Shown: in pieces, positions 1 through 11,879 of the stretch
How positions within the stretch are numbered: the first letter of the stretch is position 1
Layout: every line of letters starts with the position of its first letter
Assembly: GCF_018991925.1 (NCBI RefSeq)
Contig: NW_024748870.1
Span: 1,483,071 to 1,547,070 of the forward strand
Direction of reading: 5' to 3'
DNA: 64,000 bases
DNA from: Homarus americanus
Lineage: Eukaryota; Arthropoda; Malacostraca; Decapoda; Nephropidae
The notes under the pieces: model-generated
Told to the model about the DNA's origin: nothing
What the model saw: only the letters and a program-made list of their open reading frames with translations
Database searches by the model: none
Program-made: the position numbers and the translations under genes

Positions 1-3000
1 AAAGCGGTCCATGTTTGTGTATGAAAAATGCCGCCAGCCTCTACTTCTCTCATCGCCGTTTATATCCTCCAAATTCGCCTAACAACCATAAAAGGTAAGT
101 CTTTAATATAACTAATACAACTAATTTATGTATAGAAATGCATTGAAATCAAATTAAACTAAAAAAAAGTCGTAAATGGTCTATTTGAAGAGTGGTGAGA
201 ACAGCTTCCTCTGGGATGGTGAATGACGTCCTTTATCAGAATTAATATCGACCCAATTTTCGTAATGAGGGCAATTAATAACAGTCCAGCACTACCAAAA
301 TAATTATTTCCTTAGTATAACTACTTTGTAGCATAAATTTCACACTTTAATAAGTCCAAATATGCCGGGTAACCAATGCCAGGTGAATCCAAACTGGTCC
401 ATCCGTGATGGTCGACGGACGTCCTTTATCAGAATTAATATCGACCCAATTTTCGTAATGAGCGCAATTAATAACCGTCCAGCACTACCAAAATAATTAT
501 TTCCTTAGTATAATTACTTATTAGCCTAGATTTCATATTTTAATAAGTCCAAATATGCCAGGTAACTAGTGCTAGGTACTTCCCAGGCATGTTTCATTTG
601 TGTATCAGTTTAACCACAATTTGCTACTAATAAGATAAATTCAGTAACCTAAATTCATGTTTTATCTTTGTATTCCCTTAGTGACTCAATGTATTACAAG
701 AAAGAACTACTTTACGACTTGTTTGGGCCAACAGTTGGAGTGGTGATATTAATTAACTTTGCCATTCACAGTGGTAGAATCAAATGTAGATATATTGGCT
801 TTGTATGTCCATGATTTCAACAAAAATGAATAAGTCCTTCTAAAGTAAATGGAATTGATGATATTATTATCTTTCGACCATCCAGCGAATTTAATGATTT
901 TAAGTTGACCAATTTTTACCAGTTAAGTTAGGTTATGTTAGATTAGTTAAGTTGGGTTAGGTTAGGTTTGGTGACATTGAAATTATGTGTTTTCAAATGC
1001 CAAGTAGGTGGATGACCTAAACATTCATTTTACCAAATTGATTATGAGTAGATTAAAAACATTAGTTGTGTTTTTTTACAAATTCAGACTCCGTAAAGTT
1101 CTAATGACAATCACTTCATGATAGATGTTTCACCCTATACACTAAAGCTACTTTATGTAAGAGGAAAAAATTAGCACCAAATTGTATTGTTTAATACCAA
1201 AAGAAGTCATTGATGATAATATTTAATAATAATATTTCAGGTATTACGTCCTGGTCGTCAGGACGGAACACCGTCGTAAGTCGAGGAGAGACTGTAATAC
1301 ATTTTCATCTTTAAACTCCTTGTATCTTACCTGACTCACCTTGATGCTCCACGCAATTATAGCTAGATGTAATAATTGTAGTAAGTAATCACAGGTATGA
1401 CTCCCTTTACCGTTAATTGTTTTTATATTACAATTCTTGGATATTCAAAGATAATGAAATTATGAATTTTCAATAAATGTGATATACGTACATTCTAATG
1501 ATGACAACAGAAATATGTCAGACTTGACTAATTAACTGTAACCAGATATTAACCTAAGTGAGTTTGTACTTAATCCAACCTTTAAAATATGAGACAGTAT
1601 ACTTTATTTTATGATAGTTAAGTCAGTTTCCAGTTAGATTAAGTTAGGTAGGTTAGGGTAACATTTTTATATAGATCATTAAAATTTTAAAGGGCTTATA
1701 ATTTTTGTTCTATGAATTTCTCCCAAAAAAGGGATCAAAGTCTTGGAATCACCATAACAATATGCACTACAGTACATTAGAAAAAACAATAATTTGCTTA
1801 GTGTGTGTTGCATATCAAACCAAACAAATCTGAGTTTCCTTTGGAATTAATTGTTGTTTTTTTAACAGACAAAATTACCCTCAACATTTAGATGTTGAAA
1901 ACTTATAAATATTAACCCTCATAAATATAGATGTTTCAGAATTCTCAAATTTAAATAACACAATATTAATGACTTTATTTTCACTTACATGTAGAGATAC
2001 AGCTGACTATTCACCTTTCACCAATACTGAAGAAATAAATCTTGGTATCATTTGATTGATGGGGAATTTTTTCGGTTCCAGGGAAGATTTTGGAATTTGC
2101 TCTCTAACCTAACCTAGGAACTGGTTCCCAGACTCGGACCAGAACAATTTGGAGACTCTCCGTAAAATCCCCAAATTACTCATAGACCAGAAAAAATGCA
2201 GTTTCTGGAATTTTCTGAACATATACCTTGGAGAAATTATAACATACTGTATGCCTTAATTATTATTATTATTTTTTTATTTTACACTCTGCATACATAC
2301 GCGGATATTAAGGAATTAATTTATTTGTGAAATTTGTGGGTGATTTTTCTTTTAAAATACTTTACTCTTGATCACCCATATATTATAACATATCCTGCTT
2401 TTAATGAAGGCTATATTCTGAAATAAGCATTTTCATTGTATTCTTATCCTTATTGTTATTACAGTTTATATTAAACATTAAATAATGCAGGAATGATTTG
2501 CAATTAACATTGCAGACTGTATTGAGTATATTTTTAAACCATTTAATTATCATCTTGTTCTATGTTTAACATTATTAGTCTCTGATTAGTTAGTAGAATT
2601 TCATGACTATACCTACTGTATATGGGTTCCATGACATTTACTCACAAGATGATCCTAATCTAACCTAACATGTCTTCATTTCCATAATAGTTGAGTATAT
2701 GCCTTGTAAACAAATGTCTGCACACTAACTATATGAAGGCGTTCTGGTGAGGATCCATATACAGTAATTACATGTAATATTTTTCCAAATAAAAGACCAT
2801 TTAAACAGCAGAGACTTTTCTTCGACTTCTGGTTTAGTCCATGTCTTAACATATTGTATGCATTTTTACTCCTGACATTGGGAAAGTGTTCATGTCTTGT
2901 TTTTTTGAAAGGGTATTTAATGCATTACTATAATCAATGTGCAGAAAAGGAGGAAACATTATCTCAAGTTTTCATATCTTGTTCATAACTGGCCTTGTAT

Positions 3001-3433
3001 AATATGAACGTAAAAATTTTGGTATAAAGATAATTTCCTGTTTGATAGAAAGCTAACAGTTATGGTGATATTTTTTCAAGATTTTATCCCAATTCATCTG
3101 TACAGTGAGCTCATCACTGTCATAACAAAATTATAATACCTAATACTATACTTCGGTATATTCTACTGACTTCATCCACAGAACAGGCCATAGTTCTCTT
3201 TATTACACTCACCCAACCCCAAGTTCATGAAAAACTTATAACTTTATTGTTAGATTTCATAAGGATAAAGAAGAAAGGAGCAGATATTACACTCAATTCC
3301 TACATTTTTATGGTTGTCACCAGGCTTTATTTACCTATATTCCTTGTAAATGATCGTATTTTATTCCCAGAATTGGCTTATAATCCAAGAAAATAGGAAA
3401 ATGAGGTGCACCTTAGCTTGGGATTCAAGTTTT
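1..3433. other. AT-rich non-coding region
   Basis: There is no open reading frame of convincing length or composition on either strand. Short TTAGG-like runs occur near 945-970 and 1640-1665. A 193-bp tandem duplication near the left end is listed separately. I recognise no promoter, RNA gene or transposon protein here. The stretch could hold upstream exons or the left half of the element carrying the transposase at 3752, but nothing in it shows that. Confidence 0.6.
213..577. repeat. two-copy tandem duplication, about 193-bp period
   Basis: A segment starting GACGTCCTTTATCAGAATTA at 225 recurs at 418 and stays similar for about 160 bases, through a shared TAATAAGTCCAAATATGCC motif. The copies differ by scattered substitutions, so this is an older direct duplication, not an assembly echo. 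No coding content. Confidence 0.8.
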
Positions 3434-3751
3434 TTATACTCGTAAATCGTGTAGCAAGAGCAGACGTTTCGTGCCACTGACAACGTTTTCAGGGTGCAAG
3501 CATGCCAACCCCCAAGTCTTCCGGCAGTTGGTACACCTGACTACACTACGATGACGTAGTAACAACAAACGAGTCGGGTACCACCATGGCCCATCTTGAA
3601 TAATCACACAATTTTCACTCCGTTGTAATACGACCTCCGGGATACCATGCATGGTGTGCACCACGGCTGATCTTGCATATGGGCCAATGTCATCTCTTGA
3701 CAAAGTATTCCTGAAAAGACAGAAACAACGAGAAAAACTCTCAAGAAAGCA

Positions 3752-5482
3752 ATGAAATGGAAATTGGCTGCAGACAGTGCAGAGGAAGAAGCCAAAAAAT
3801 GCCAGGCCATCGTTGTCTTGGACAGCAGTAGTACGTCTTCTTCTGAGGAATCCAACCCAGTTCCTGGCCCATCAGCACTTCAAACTCCACCTACTGTCAA
3901 GATGCGTGGGCGAAAAGAAGTTCTAACTCCAGAACTTTCTGCAGCATTAGATCGGACCAAGTCCTCAGATAGAATGGCCATGCACATTGGCACCCAAACT
4001 GCTTGGAGTCTGGGCCATGATGTCAGTGAATTGATTCTGAATCGATCAAGCAACAGGAGGAAACGTCAGCATCATCGCAGTAGCAGGGCTGCTGAAATCC
4101 TTTCACACTTCAAACCAGAGTCAGTTTTAATTGTTCACTGGGATGGTAAATTAATGCTTGATTTGACGGGGCATGGGGGCCATGTTGACAGACTCCCAGT
4201 TCTTGTTTCAGGCAATGGCACCTCCCAATTTCTTGCTGTTCCAAAACTTCCCTCTGGTACCGGTGATGAACAAGCAAAAGCTGTTGTGAAGGCTTTGCAG
4301 CAATGGCACATTGCAGACATCGTGCATGGCATGTGTTTTGATACAACAAGCTCAAATACTGGTCACCACAAGGGTGCGTGTGTCAAAATTGAGCAGTTGC
4401 TGGGTCGTGATTTGCCATATTTTGCTTGCCTCCACCATGTACTAGAATTTGTAGCTGGAGCTGCTTTTGAAGCTGTAATGGGGCACTCAGTTGCTCCTGA
4501 CATACAGCTGTTCCGAAGATTCCAAGCCAAATGGGAACAAATTGACAAGCAGAAGTTTGAAGACTCCTCCACCGACGATCTGGCAGAAGAATCGGTCAGA
4601 GCTGTTAGGGACGATCTAACCAACTTCATTAAGAAGGCTCTATTGGAGACACAGCTTCGAGATGATTATCGAGAGCTGCTAGAGCTGGCCTCCATCTTCC
4701 TTGGCACATCACCTTCTCGGGGAGTACGATTTTCTGCTCCTGGTGCAATGCACCAAGCACGATGGATGGCAAAGACCATTTATTCCTTCAAAGTGTGGTT
4801 ATTCCATTCTCAGTTTAAGCTTACTCCAAAGGAGAACAGAGGACTAAGAGATTTGTGCATTTTCTTTGCCCGAATATATGTGAAGGCTTGGACAACTGCT
4901 CCACTTGCTGCAAAGGCACCAAAAGGAGATCTGATGTTGCTTAAAGCTCTACAAGACTACAGTACCATCAGCGATGCCATATCAAAGGCAACTTTCCACA
5001 AAATGATGAGACACCTCTGGTACTTGTCAGAAGAGTTGGTTGCATTGGCCTTCTTTGATGACGATGTTCTCCCGGCAGTGAAGGACCGCATGTTGGAAGC
5101 TATGAACATCGTTATTGGAGAAGAAAAGCATGTCAAACGGGTTACAATCAATCCAGACACACTCCAAGTGAAGAACCTATATGATTTCACGACAAAGAAC
5201 ACAAAGTCATTTTTCAAAAAGCTCAACTTGAATACAGATTTCCTGGGCCTCCCAGTAGAACAGTGGAAAGATGATCCTGGCTTCCAAAATGCAAAAGCCA
5301 GTGTACAAACTTTGTCTGTGATCAATGACCATGCAGAAAGAGGAGTAGCCTTAGTCCAAGATTTCTCAGGCTGCATCACCAAGGATGAACAGCAACTGCA
5401 GTATCTACTGCAGGCAGTTGCTGACCACAGGAAATCATTCCCTAATGCCCTCAAGCAGACCTTACTGGGCGACAAAGAGTGA
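3752..5482 (+). CDS. hAT-like (RNase H fold) transposase-type protein, 576 aa
   Basis: An uninterrupted ORF in otherwise decayed DNA. Visible landmarks are an acidic/serine tract (residues 24-34), WDGK with Asp131, FDTTSSNTG with Asp197, CLHH with Cys226 and His229, HQARW with Arg337-Trp338, and a C-terminal HAERG with Glu529. In hAT transposases the catalytic triad is D-D-E, with a CxxH after the second Asp and an RW before the all-alpha insertion, so the order and spacing fit. No BED zinc finger is visible. The frame is open upstream to 3701 with basic/coiled residues resembling the paralogue at 15272, so the ATG at 3752 may be internal or preceded by an exon. The paralogue's N-terminal Cys/His cluster is missing here. 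It could be an active transposase, a recently dead one, or a domesticated gene. I cannot name the subfamily. Confidence 0.7.
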   Translation: MKWKLAADSAEEEAKKCQAIVVLDSSSTSSSEESNPVPGPSALQTPPTVKMRGRKEVLTPELSAALDRTKSSDRMAMHIGTQTAWSLGHDVSELILNRSSNRRKRQHHRSSRAAEILSHFKPESVLIVHWDGKLMLDLTGHGGHVDRLPVLVSGNGTSQFLAVPKLPSGTGDEQAKAVVKALQQWHIADIVHGMCFDTTSSNTGHHKGACVKIEQLLGRDLPYFACLHHVLEFVAGAAFEAVMGHSVAPDIQLFRRFQAKWEQIDKQKFEDSSTDDLAEESVRAVRDDLTNFIKKALLETQLRDDYRELLELASIFLGTSPSRGVRFSAPGAMHQARWMAKTIYSFKVWLFHSQFKLTPKENRGLRDLCIFFARIYVKAWTTAPLAAKAPKGDLMLLKALQDYSTISDAISKATFHKMMRHLWYLSEELVALAFFDDDVLPAVKDRMLEAMNIVIGEEKHVKRVTINPDTLQVKNLYDFTTKNTKSFFKKLNLNTDFLGLPVEQWKDDPGFQNAKASVQTLSVINDHAERGVALVQDFSGCITKDEQQLQYLLQAVADHRKSFPNALKQTLLGDKE

Positions 5483-5703
5483 GACTGGTCCTCGTGCGAC
5501 CCCTGCCTTGAGCAGCTAATACCCACTTAGACTAAGTGGGGGGGGGGGCCCAGGCTTGGGGGCTAGGAAATGATGTGTTATGAACATTAAGCATAGGCAT
5601 AATATTGTTAAATTTCATTTGACTTGAGCAACCTCTAATTATTAAGATCTTCAAAAAAAAAAATTTTACAGGCAATGTTTCTACCCGAAATGGAAACTTG
5701 GTG
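5483..5703. other. 3' flank of transposase gene with small hairpin
   Basis: Right after the stop codon, 5522-5540 forms a perfect 9-bp stem with a one-base loop (CCCACTTAG/A/CTAAGTGGG), followed by a G run. No clear AATAAA is seen close by. The rest is A-rich and non-coding. The hairpin's role is unknown. Confidence 0.5.
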
Positions 5704-6006
5704 GCCGGTAATAAAGTCACAGGAAAAAAAGTCACAGAAAAAAAATCACAATTTTGGCTAGGAAAAAAAATCACAGGAAAAAAAGTCACATTTAAGGTAA
5801 TAAAACTAAAAATATATTTAAACCGTTATTAACTGACAATGCATGACTTTTACATATTGACAACACAATTTATATGTGATGCACGTAGGTTAGGTTAGGT
5901 TAGGTTAGGTGACTTTTTTCTGTGACTTTTTTCTGTCTTTTTTCTGTGACTTTTTTTCCTGTGACTTTTTTTCTGTGACTTTTTTACCTGTGACTTTTTT
6001 ACCTGG
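5704..6006. repeat. foldback palindrome built from GTCACAG-A(n) units
   Basis: The left arm (5704-5800) is a run of units like GTCACAGGAAAAAAA. The right arm (5908-6006) is the same motif in reverse complement, repeated about six times. The loop (5801-5907) contains a (TAGGT)5 telomere-like array. Each arm is itself a short tandem repeat, the architecture of foldback-type elements. No ORF lies inside. Confidence 0.7.
5886..5910 (+). repeat. interstitial (TTAGG)n telomere-type array
   Basis: Five perfect TAGGT pentamers in a row. TTAGG is the ancestral arthropod telomere repeat. It lies in the loop of the foldback palindrome. Confidence 0.85.
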
Positions 6007-6088
6007 ATTCGGAAACTTTTGCCAGGGTCTGTGACAAAAAAATGGCAAATTTTGTTTTTTGACCCAAAATAAGGACCACCCTAGTGTT
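6007..6088. other. candidate right terminus of a DNA transposon
   Basis: The segment ends ...GGACCACCCTA at 6088, which reads TAGGGTGGTCC on the other strand. The proven TIR of the element at 14649-17887 also starts TAGGGTG. Provirus-derived pol sequence begins at about 6083-6090, so this is an insertion-like junction. No left partner was found in 1-3700, so the assignment to the 3752 transposase is only suggestive. Confidence 0.3.
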
Positions 6089-6103
6089 TATGTTGCTTAT
6101 AAA

Positions 6104-8890
6104 TCATTTCAGCGCGTGACGCTGCAAAATGTTTTCGTACTTGTTCATGAATGTTTGTAAAAACGCTAATTTGGTTCGTCGTAAAATCGTCAACATTGTA
6201 GACGGGGCAAGTCTTGCCTGTAAGTACGTCATAAGGCAGACGTTTGTCAATGCCATAAACAATATAATAGGGTGATTTACCCGTGGAACTATTAATCGAT
6301 CCATTAATAGATGCGGCGACTTGCGGTAACTAGTCTTCCCATACATTTTGCATTTGATCCACTATAGGACGAAGAATCTCTTGGATTTTACGATTGGTTC
6401 TTTCGACAAGGCCATTAACCTGTGGATGATAGGCTGTAATAAAACTTTGCTGCATACCAAATTAGGAGTAAATTTGTACTACTAACTGATTCTTGAACTC
6501 TAATCCGTTATTGGAGAGAAGAACCTTTGGGTATTAAACGGACATATGAGGTGCATAACTAAGACGAAAGCTATAGTTTCGGCTGTTTTATCCTTTGGTG
6601 GGACTAAAATAAAAAATCTAGTTAAATGATCCACGCACACTAGGACGTACGAGGATCCTTGATGACTCCTGGGTAGAATTGGAGCCGGTGACAAAGTAGT
6701 ACCCTTATGCTGAGCACATGCCAGACACATAACAATGTGCTGCTCAATGTCTTTTCTCATTGTAGTCCAGAAATACTTTTTTCTGGCCTCCGCCAGACAT
6801 TTGTCACGACCTGGGTGACCTGCTTCGGGAGTATTATGATACAATGTGAAAATCGTTGCTCGAAGTGTATCTGGTGCGACAAATTGCGTAATGATACCCT
6901 CGGTTGTTTGCCCGGAACGATGGAGTATGTCTTGTCGTAGGTGAAATTGACTGAATGAAGGAGGTAACTTTGGAAGATTGTTCTCCTCCCCCGACTCAAG
7001 AGCAAATATGACTGCAGACCACAAGGGATCCAGTTGTTGTTCATCCTTCAATTGCAATAGAGAGAACGAAGATACAGGCATCACTGGTGCTATATTTCTA
7101 GACAAGGCGTCTGCTACCACATTCGCACGTCCCCGAAAATACTGGAAGACGGGTTCGAGTTTTGGATGGTCAGATTCTATCGTGCTAATCTGCCTGAAAG
7201 ATTCTTATCGTGGAACAGCTCTGTAACTTCCACGTGATCATTGTGAACGGTTATTTAAAAAAAAAAAGTCTTTCAACTTATTCAATGCCCAAATAACAGG
7301 TAACGCTTCAATATGCGTTACTGAATAACGTGTCTCAGCATCGTTAAGTTCTCCATTAGTAAAAGTAATCACTCGATGTTTACCTCTTGTGTCTCGCTGC
7401 ACAAGTACAGCGCCAAGGCCTTGTCCCAAGGCGTCGGTACACAGAGTAAATGATTGTGTGTAATCAGGGAATGCTAAAACGGGCGCATTGGTAAATGCGT
7501 TCTTCAATGCAATGAAACTATGCTCGTGTTCCGCATTCCAAACAAAGATTGCGTTGTTTCTAAGCCTCGTCAAAGGTGAAGATAACTACGCATAACCCTT
7601 AATAAAAGAGTGATAATATCCAGACATTCCTAAAATACTACGCTCCTTATCAATGTTTGTAGGACGAGGGACTGTGCTACAGCTTTCACTTTGGCATCAA
7701 CTGTATGAATTTCATCTCCATCAACTACATGACCAAGGAATCAGATTCTGGATTTTAAAAAAAAATCGCACTTAGAGAGTTTGACTTTTAGTCCTGCAGT
7801 AGAAAGTTTTTGAAACACTTCATGTAGTTTATCAATATGACTGTCTACATCCTTACTGACGACGATTAAATCATCTAAATAGGCACACACAGTGGTACCT
7901 ATTAAACCAGTAAGCAAAGTTTTAATCATTCTTTTAAAAGTCAGTGGGGCATTTCAGAGACCGATTGGCCTCCGTAAAAAATCAAAATGGCCCAGAGGAG
8001 TACTAAGAGCAGTATCTCTCGAGACTTCTCGCCAAGAGGAATTTGCCAATACCCGCTAAGCAGATCAAGGCTGCTGAATATTGTATTATCCTTGCCTAAA
8101 GACTGCAAAATATCACTCAGGACAGGCATTGGGTACCTATCCGGGATAGTACAGTACTTTCGTTGACTCGCCTAAAATCATTGACTGGCGCCAACCACCA
8201 TCTTTCTTGGGGACTAAAAACAAAAAACTATTGAAAGGCGATTTTGAATGTGCGATAACCTTCTGATCTAACATATCCTGTACCATGTCCCGAACTACAG
8301 CGCGCTGGCTATGTGGTAGTCGGTAAGCTGGTACGTAAATGGGTGTGCTCCAGGTTTTAAGGATATGTGATGTGAGGTTAAATTTGTGTGACCTAACTGT
8401 TCCCCTGATAAAGCTACACTGTTCCCATAGGGGGCAAGCAACTCCAGGAGTCTAAGCTTGCCTTGAGGGTGATCAATCACCTTAACATGTGGTGTTATTT
8501 TATCTATCCTCTCCTGCCTGGTTTGCTTAATTGTAGGTGAAACACTACCAATTGGAAACTGTGTAGGCTGTAAAGCAACATGATTTTGATAAACCAGAAA
8601 ATCACACAAGTAACATCCTTCTTTCTATATTCTTAAAGTGCCTGTTCTGTTGAGAACTAGAACATCAGTTAAACCACCAGGACGAATCGAATTCAATGTA
8701 GATTCACATAACAATCCGTTAACTTTGCACGTTTCCGTAAGACAGACCACGTCAGTCCCCGTGTACCCATGAGGTAAACGAACAGTAGCTCTGGTGATTT
8801 CTTCATTCCGAAAATGGAGAGTTCCTGTTAAAATTGCAGGCACAATTGGCTAGGTAAAGTGAGTCTTTGGTGTCATAAACATTCTTTGAC
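6104..8890 (-). pseudogene. pol: Gypsy pol remnant: RT, RNase H, integrase
   Basis: Reading leftward, 8843-8295 carries the linker upstream of RT. 8129-7741 carries RT with LDLLSGYWQIPL and the catalytic AYLDDLIVV (near 7857-7885). 7573-7238 is RNase H (FTLCTDALGQGLGAVL). 7120-6500 holds the HHCC zinc-binding region of integrase, and 6346-6104 the end of integrase. The reading frame is broken at least six times. There is a T/A-rich run at 7256-7267 and an A run at 7758-7765 where frames shift. The product would be non-functional. Confidence 0.85.
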
Positions 8891-9420
8891 CCAGGATCCA
8901 TCTTCCTCGTAGTAGGAGCACTGGACAACACATTCACCCTTGCGGAGAGCAAATTGTTCTGAATTGTGCATGGCACTGAAGGAAACACCATTAACCGTGA
9001 TAGAATGTTTGCTTGGGTGAACATCTATCAAGTTGGATTGAAGAGTTTGAAGACCTATTAAACCGTCAGCTGGTAAATGAAAGTTTTGGACCCCATAAAA
9101 ATCTGCAGAAAAATACGTACCACGTCTAAAAAAACGTACAGGCAATGTTACTTTTCCTGTTATGTCCAACTGCGTACCAGAAACACCTGAGAGATCAGTG
9201 TCCGTAGGTCTAACTAAAAATGTTCGGTGAGGGATCTTCGTTGAAGTTCTTGATAGGACGTTAGCGAGATGACATTCGCGCATGAACCCGTATCAATGTC
9301 CAGGGCAAGCTTGACTGACCCAACCATCACCGACACCAATAACATGTTCAGTTTGTTCAGCGCTGCCATTAAAGAGGCTGCAACCGAAGTGTTATCGTAC
9401 GTTCGTACTGATTTACCTAA
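8873..9420 (-). pseudogene. Gypsy aspartic protease remnant
   Basis: The retropepsin-type active site LDIDTGSCANVIS is encoded near 9265-9305, then a pepsin-like beta-rich stretch (ORF 9283-8873). A frame change separates the active-site segment (ORF 9459-9214) from the rest, so the protease is broken. It lies between gag and RT as expected for Ty3/Gypsy. Confidence 0.7.
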
Positions 9421-9519
9421 CCCACGTCGGTCTGAACCTGGCATTGGTCTTCCCCCCACTTCTTATGAAAACGACGACGACGTGGCTTACAGTGTTTGGT
9501 TACCTGTGATACGTTAATC

Positions 9520-10332
9520 CCTATCTCCTTACATCGTCGGAGTGCTGAACATCCTTCCGTAGTATGGGCGGGAGACTCATGGTATACACACCACATATCA
9601 GCTGTCTGGTCTGAATCAGACCTGGGGTGAGCAGCTTCTGCGTAAGTCTTAGATGGGTCTTGTCGTTGTCTTGATAGAGAAGTTGATTTATTTTTAGATT
9701 TAGCACCACTACGCTGGAGCTGGTAACAGTAATCAACTGTATGCCCATTCTTCCTACAATGCGTGCATACTGACTGTTGCTAAATGTTTGGGGCCGAATT
9801 CTTGGGAACTCGTTGTTGAACTGGCGCCACAGTTGTTACCGTCCTCGCTAGCGGAGTGCATGGTGACTTAATAGCGAGCGTAGCTGCATAATCAAAATAT
9901 CATCAGGCGGCTTGGAATTAGTTGTCTTCGCCAGATTAAATACTGCTTCACGAATGGCCAGTAGAAAATATAGTAATTACATCAACTGTGCAAAATTTTC
10001 CATGGACAATCTGTCCTGCGAGTCCATCCAGGCTGAATTACGAAAAGTAGCCAGGATATCCTGTTGAATCTCGCCAGCAAGCGAAACACATGTCAAAGTA
10101 TCTTCTGCGCGTATCACTCTGGGAATACGATCAACCCATCTAAAAATCCTCAGGTGATATTGCGTTGATACCAATTCAAAGAGACCAATGAGTGTCTTCG
10201 CATATGTAGGATGTGCAATCCCACTAGCATCTAAATGTCTGCTTGCATAACTGCCTACCTTGATGCGACGGCGTACAAAAGACCTGCGTTCTTCATCATG
10301 TACAGGTGTCGTTAGATCATTATACTCCCTAG
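9520..10332 (-). pseudogene. gag: Gypsy gag remnant
   Basis: The capsid-like segment (10332-9977) matches the provirus gag at 44869 and 49000, including the block around SLAGEIQQDILATFRNS. Between 9780 and 9520 two retroviral-type zinc knuckles can be read (a CxxCx4Hx4C form ending DYCYQL, and a second with WCVYHES), typical of nucleocapsid. Several stops and frame changes interrupt it. Confidence 0.75.
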
Positions 10333-10340
10333 TAACTTAA

Positions 10341-11085
10341 TTATTTTTTATTTTTGTGTCTATATTATTGTACATAATTTTTTTATTTTTTATGGAAAAT
10401 TTGTCCTTTAGCACCTCAGAATAGATTGGTCTCCCATCAAAGATCCTATTTGGCCTTTACAGACTAGTAGCTAGAGAATAATTTAGTCTCAGATTCTGCC
10501 TTCAGCCCTGACAACAACTCGGTCAAGGTGTTGGAAGTTTGATAGTTTCTTTTATGGCAAACACCAGGCAATTTTATTCAACTTAGGAAGAGACGCTACC
10601 CCTAAAGGGATTATCCCTTGTGTTAATGTCTATCTACGTATATTTCATTTATCTTAGATTGTATAAGAAAAATTGGTATGATCAGGTGATTTTACTCCCA
10701 TGAAATCCAGCAGCTATGAGATACTGTACCCAACAGATAAGTCATTTAATGAGGATGGGGTGAAGGGGGTCGGGTCTACTAGCGTGGGATGACTGACCGA
10801 ACGAAACTAATGGCTATGTAAAGCCTCCTCTCTGTATATCATTATATGCATATATTATTTCGTTTCACTGTTACATTACTTTGCATTATAATAATATGTC
10901 TCATGCATGAACCAGTCTCTACATATAATGAATTCTGAAGGTGTACTTTGAACCATTGTATGATCCATTTTGTGATTTACCAAGGCGTCAGTATCCTTGT
11001 GTGAAGAAGCTTCCTGGCATATGACAATCACGAATTACCAAAATTTCCTGGTATACGTTTTACTTTTAAAGCCTTATCACTCATA
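10341..11085. other. non-coding stretch
   Basis: AT-rich with no supported gene. It separates a minus-strand Gypsy from a plus-strand Gypsy fragment and may contain UTR or LTR sequence of either, but I see no matching repeat pair. Confidence 0.5.
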
Positions 11086-11768
11086 TTGGTGTTTTTAATT
11101 TTTAGAGAAATAAATGTGTATATTGTTTACACTGAGTTTATATTCCAACTTGATGATAGTATGAATAATCCTCTAATGAAGTTCTCCCACCTTTCACAGT
11201 CAGAAGTGGGTGACTTGTGCAGTCTGCTTAAAGAATTTCTTCAGATATTTGGAGGCATGGTGAAGCCGTGCACAATAATGGAGCATAATATTGGAATTGT
11301 GTACTGTGCTCGTCCCATAGAGCAGTATCCTTATAGAATGAGTCCTCATCAGAAGGCACTCATGAGGAAGAAAGTGGACTACTTGGTGGAGCCGAGCGAC
11401 AGTGAGTTTTCGTCCCCTAGTTTGTTGGTGCCCAAACCTGACTCCAAGCAAGAGATTATGCCAATTCTTGTCAACATTTCCAGTGTTGAAAGTTCCAGAT
11501 TTCGGACAGTCTCATGGTTGATGTGAGTAATGTGGGGATGGTGTAGTGCTGATGCAATGTGATATAGATAAAGTTTTGCATCCAGTGTGTTATTTTTCAA
11601 GAAAATTGAAAAGTTATCAAAGTAAGTATGTGACCATTGAAAAAAAGCTTTGGCTATAATTTTTGCACTTACAAAATTTAAAGTGCATGTACATTCCTAT
11701 TCATTTCCATTACTGATATATAGTGACCATAATCCATTACAGTTTCTGAATAAAATTTATTTATGAGG
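11086..11768 (+). pseudogene. pol: Gypsy pol remnant: RT N-terminus joined to RNase H
   Basis: 11150-11500 reads as the N-terminal part of a Gypsy RT (IEQYPYRMSPHQ, SSPSLLVPKPDS). Just after, at 11530-11768, sequence resembling RNase H follows (VLHPVCYFSRKL, then VTIEKK and SDHNPLQF). The RT catalytic core (YLDD) and thumb are absent, so an internal deletion of roughly 500-600 bases is inferred. Stops and a frame shift occur at the junction. The RNase H is similar to that at 26050-26290. It ends just before the N gap. Confidence 0.7.
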
Positions 11769-11778
11769 TACGTGTGGT

Positions 11779-11877
11779 NNNNNNNNNNNNNNNNNNNNNN
11801 NNNNNNNNNNNNNNNNNNNNNNNNNNNNNNNNNNNNNNNNNNNNNNNNNNNNNNNNNNNNNNNNNNNNNNNNNNNNN
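11779..11877. other. assembly gap (N run)
   Basis: Ninety-nine unresolved bases. Orientation and adjacency across it should not be trusted. Confidence 0.99.
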
Positions 11878-11879
11878 TT

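Larger units (their letters stand above)
6083..10340 (-). mobile_element. degenerate Gypsy provirus copy (errantivirus-like), LTRs not seen
   Basis: On the minus strand the order is gag, protease, RT, RNase H, integrase. Protein similarity throughout is to the larger provirus at 33614-51139, so both belong to one lineage. The 3' part of integrase and any env are missing. The sequence stops abruptly at about 6083, next to the TAGGGTG-type end. No LTR was found on either side. Frameshifts and stops break every gene. Confidence 0.8.

Noticed and set aside
3434..3703. 89-aa minus-strand ORF with CTNCRKTWGLAC upstream of the first transposase
   Set aside because: A zinc-ribbon-like look but no family match I can defend, and it overlaps the likely 5' region of a plus-strand gene.
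4957..5526. 189-aa minus-strand ORF
   Set aside because: Antisense shadow of the transposase gene.
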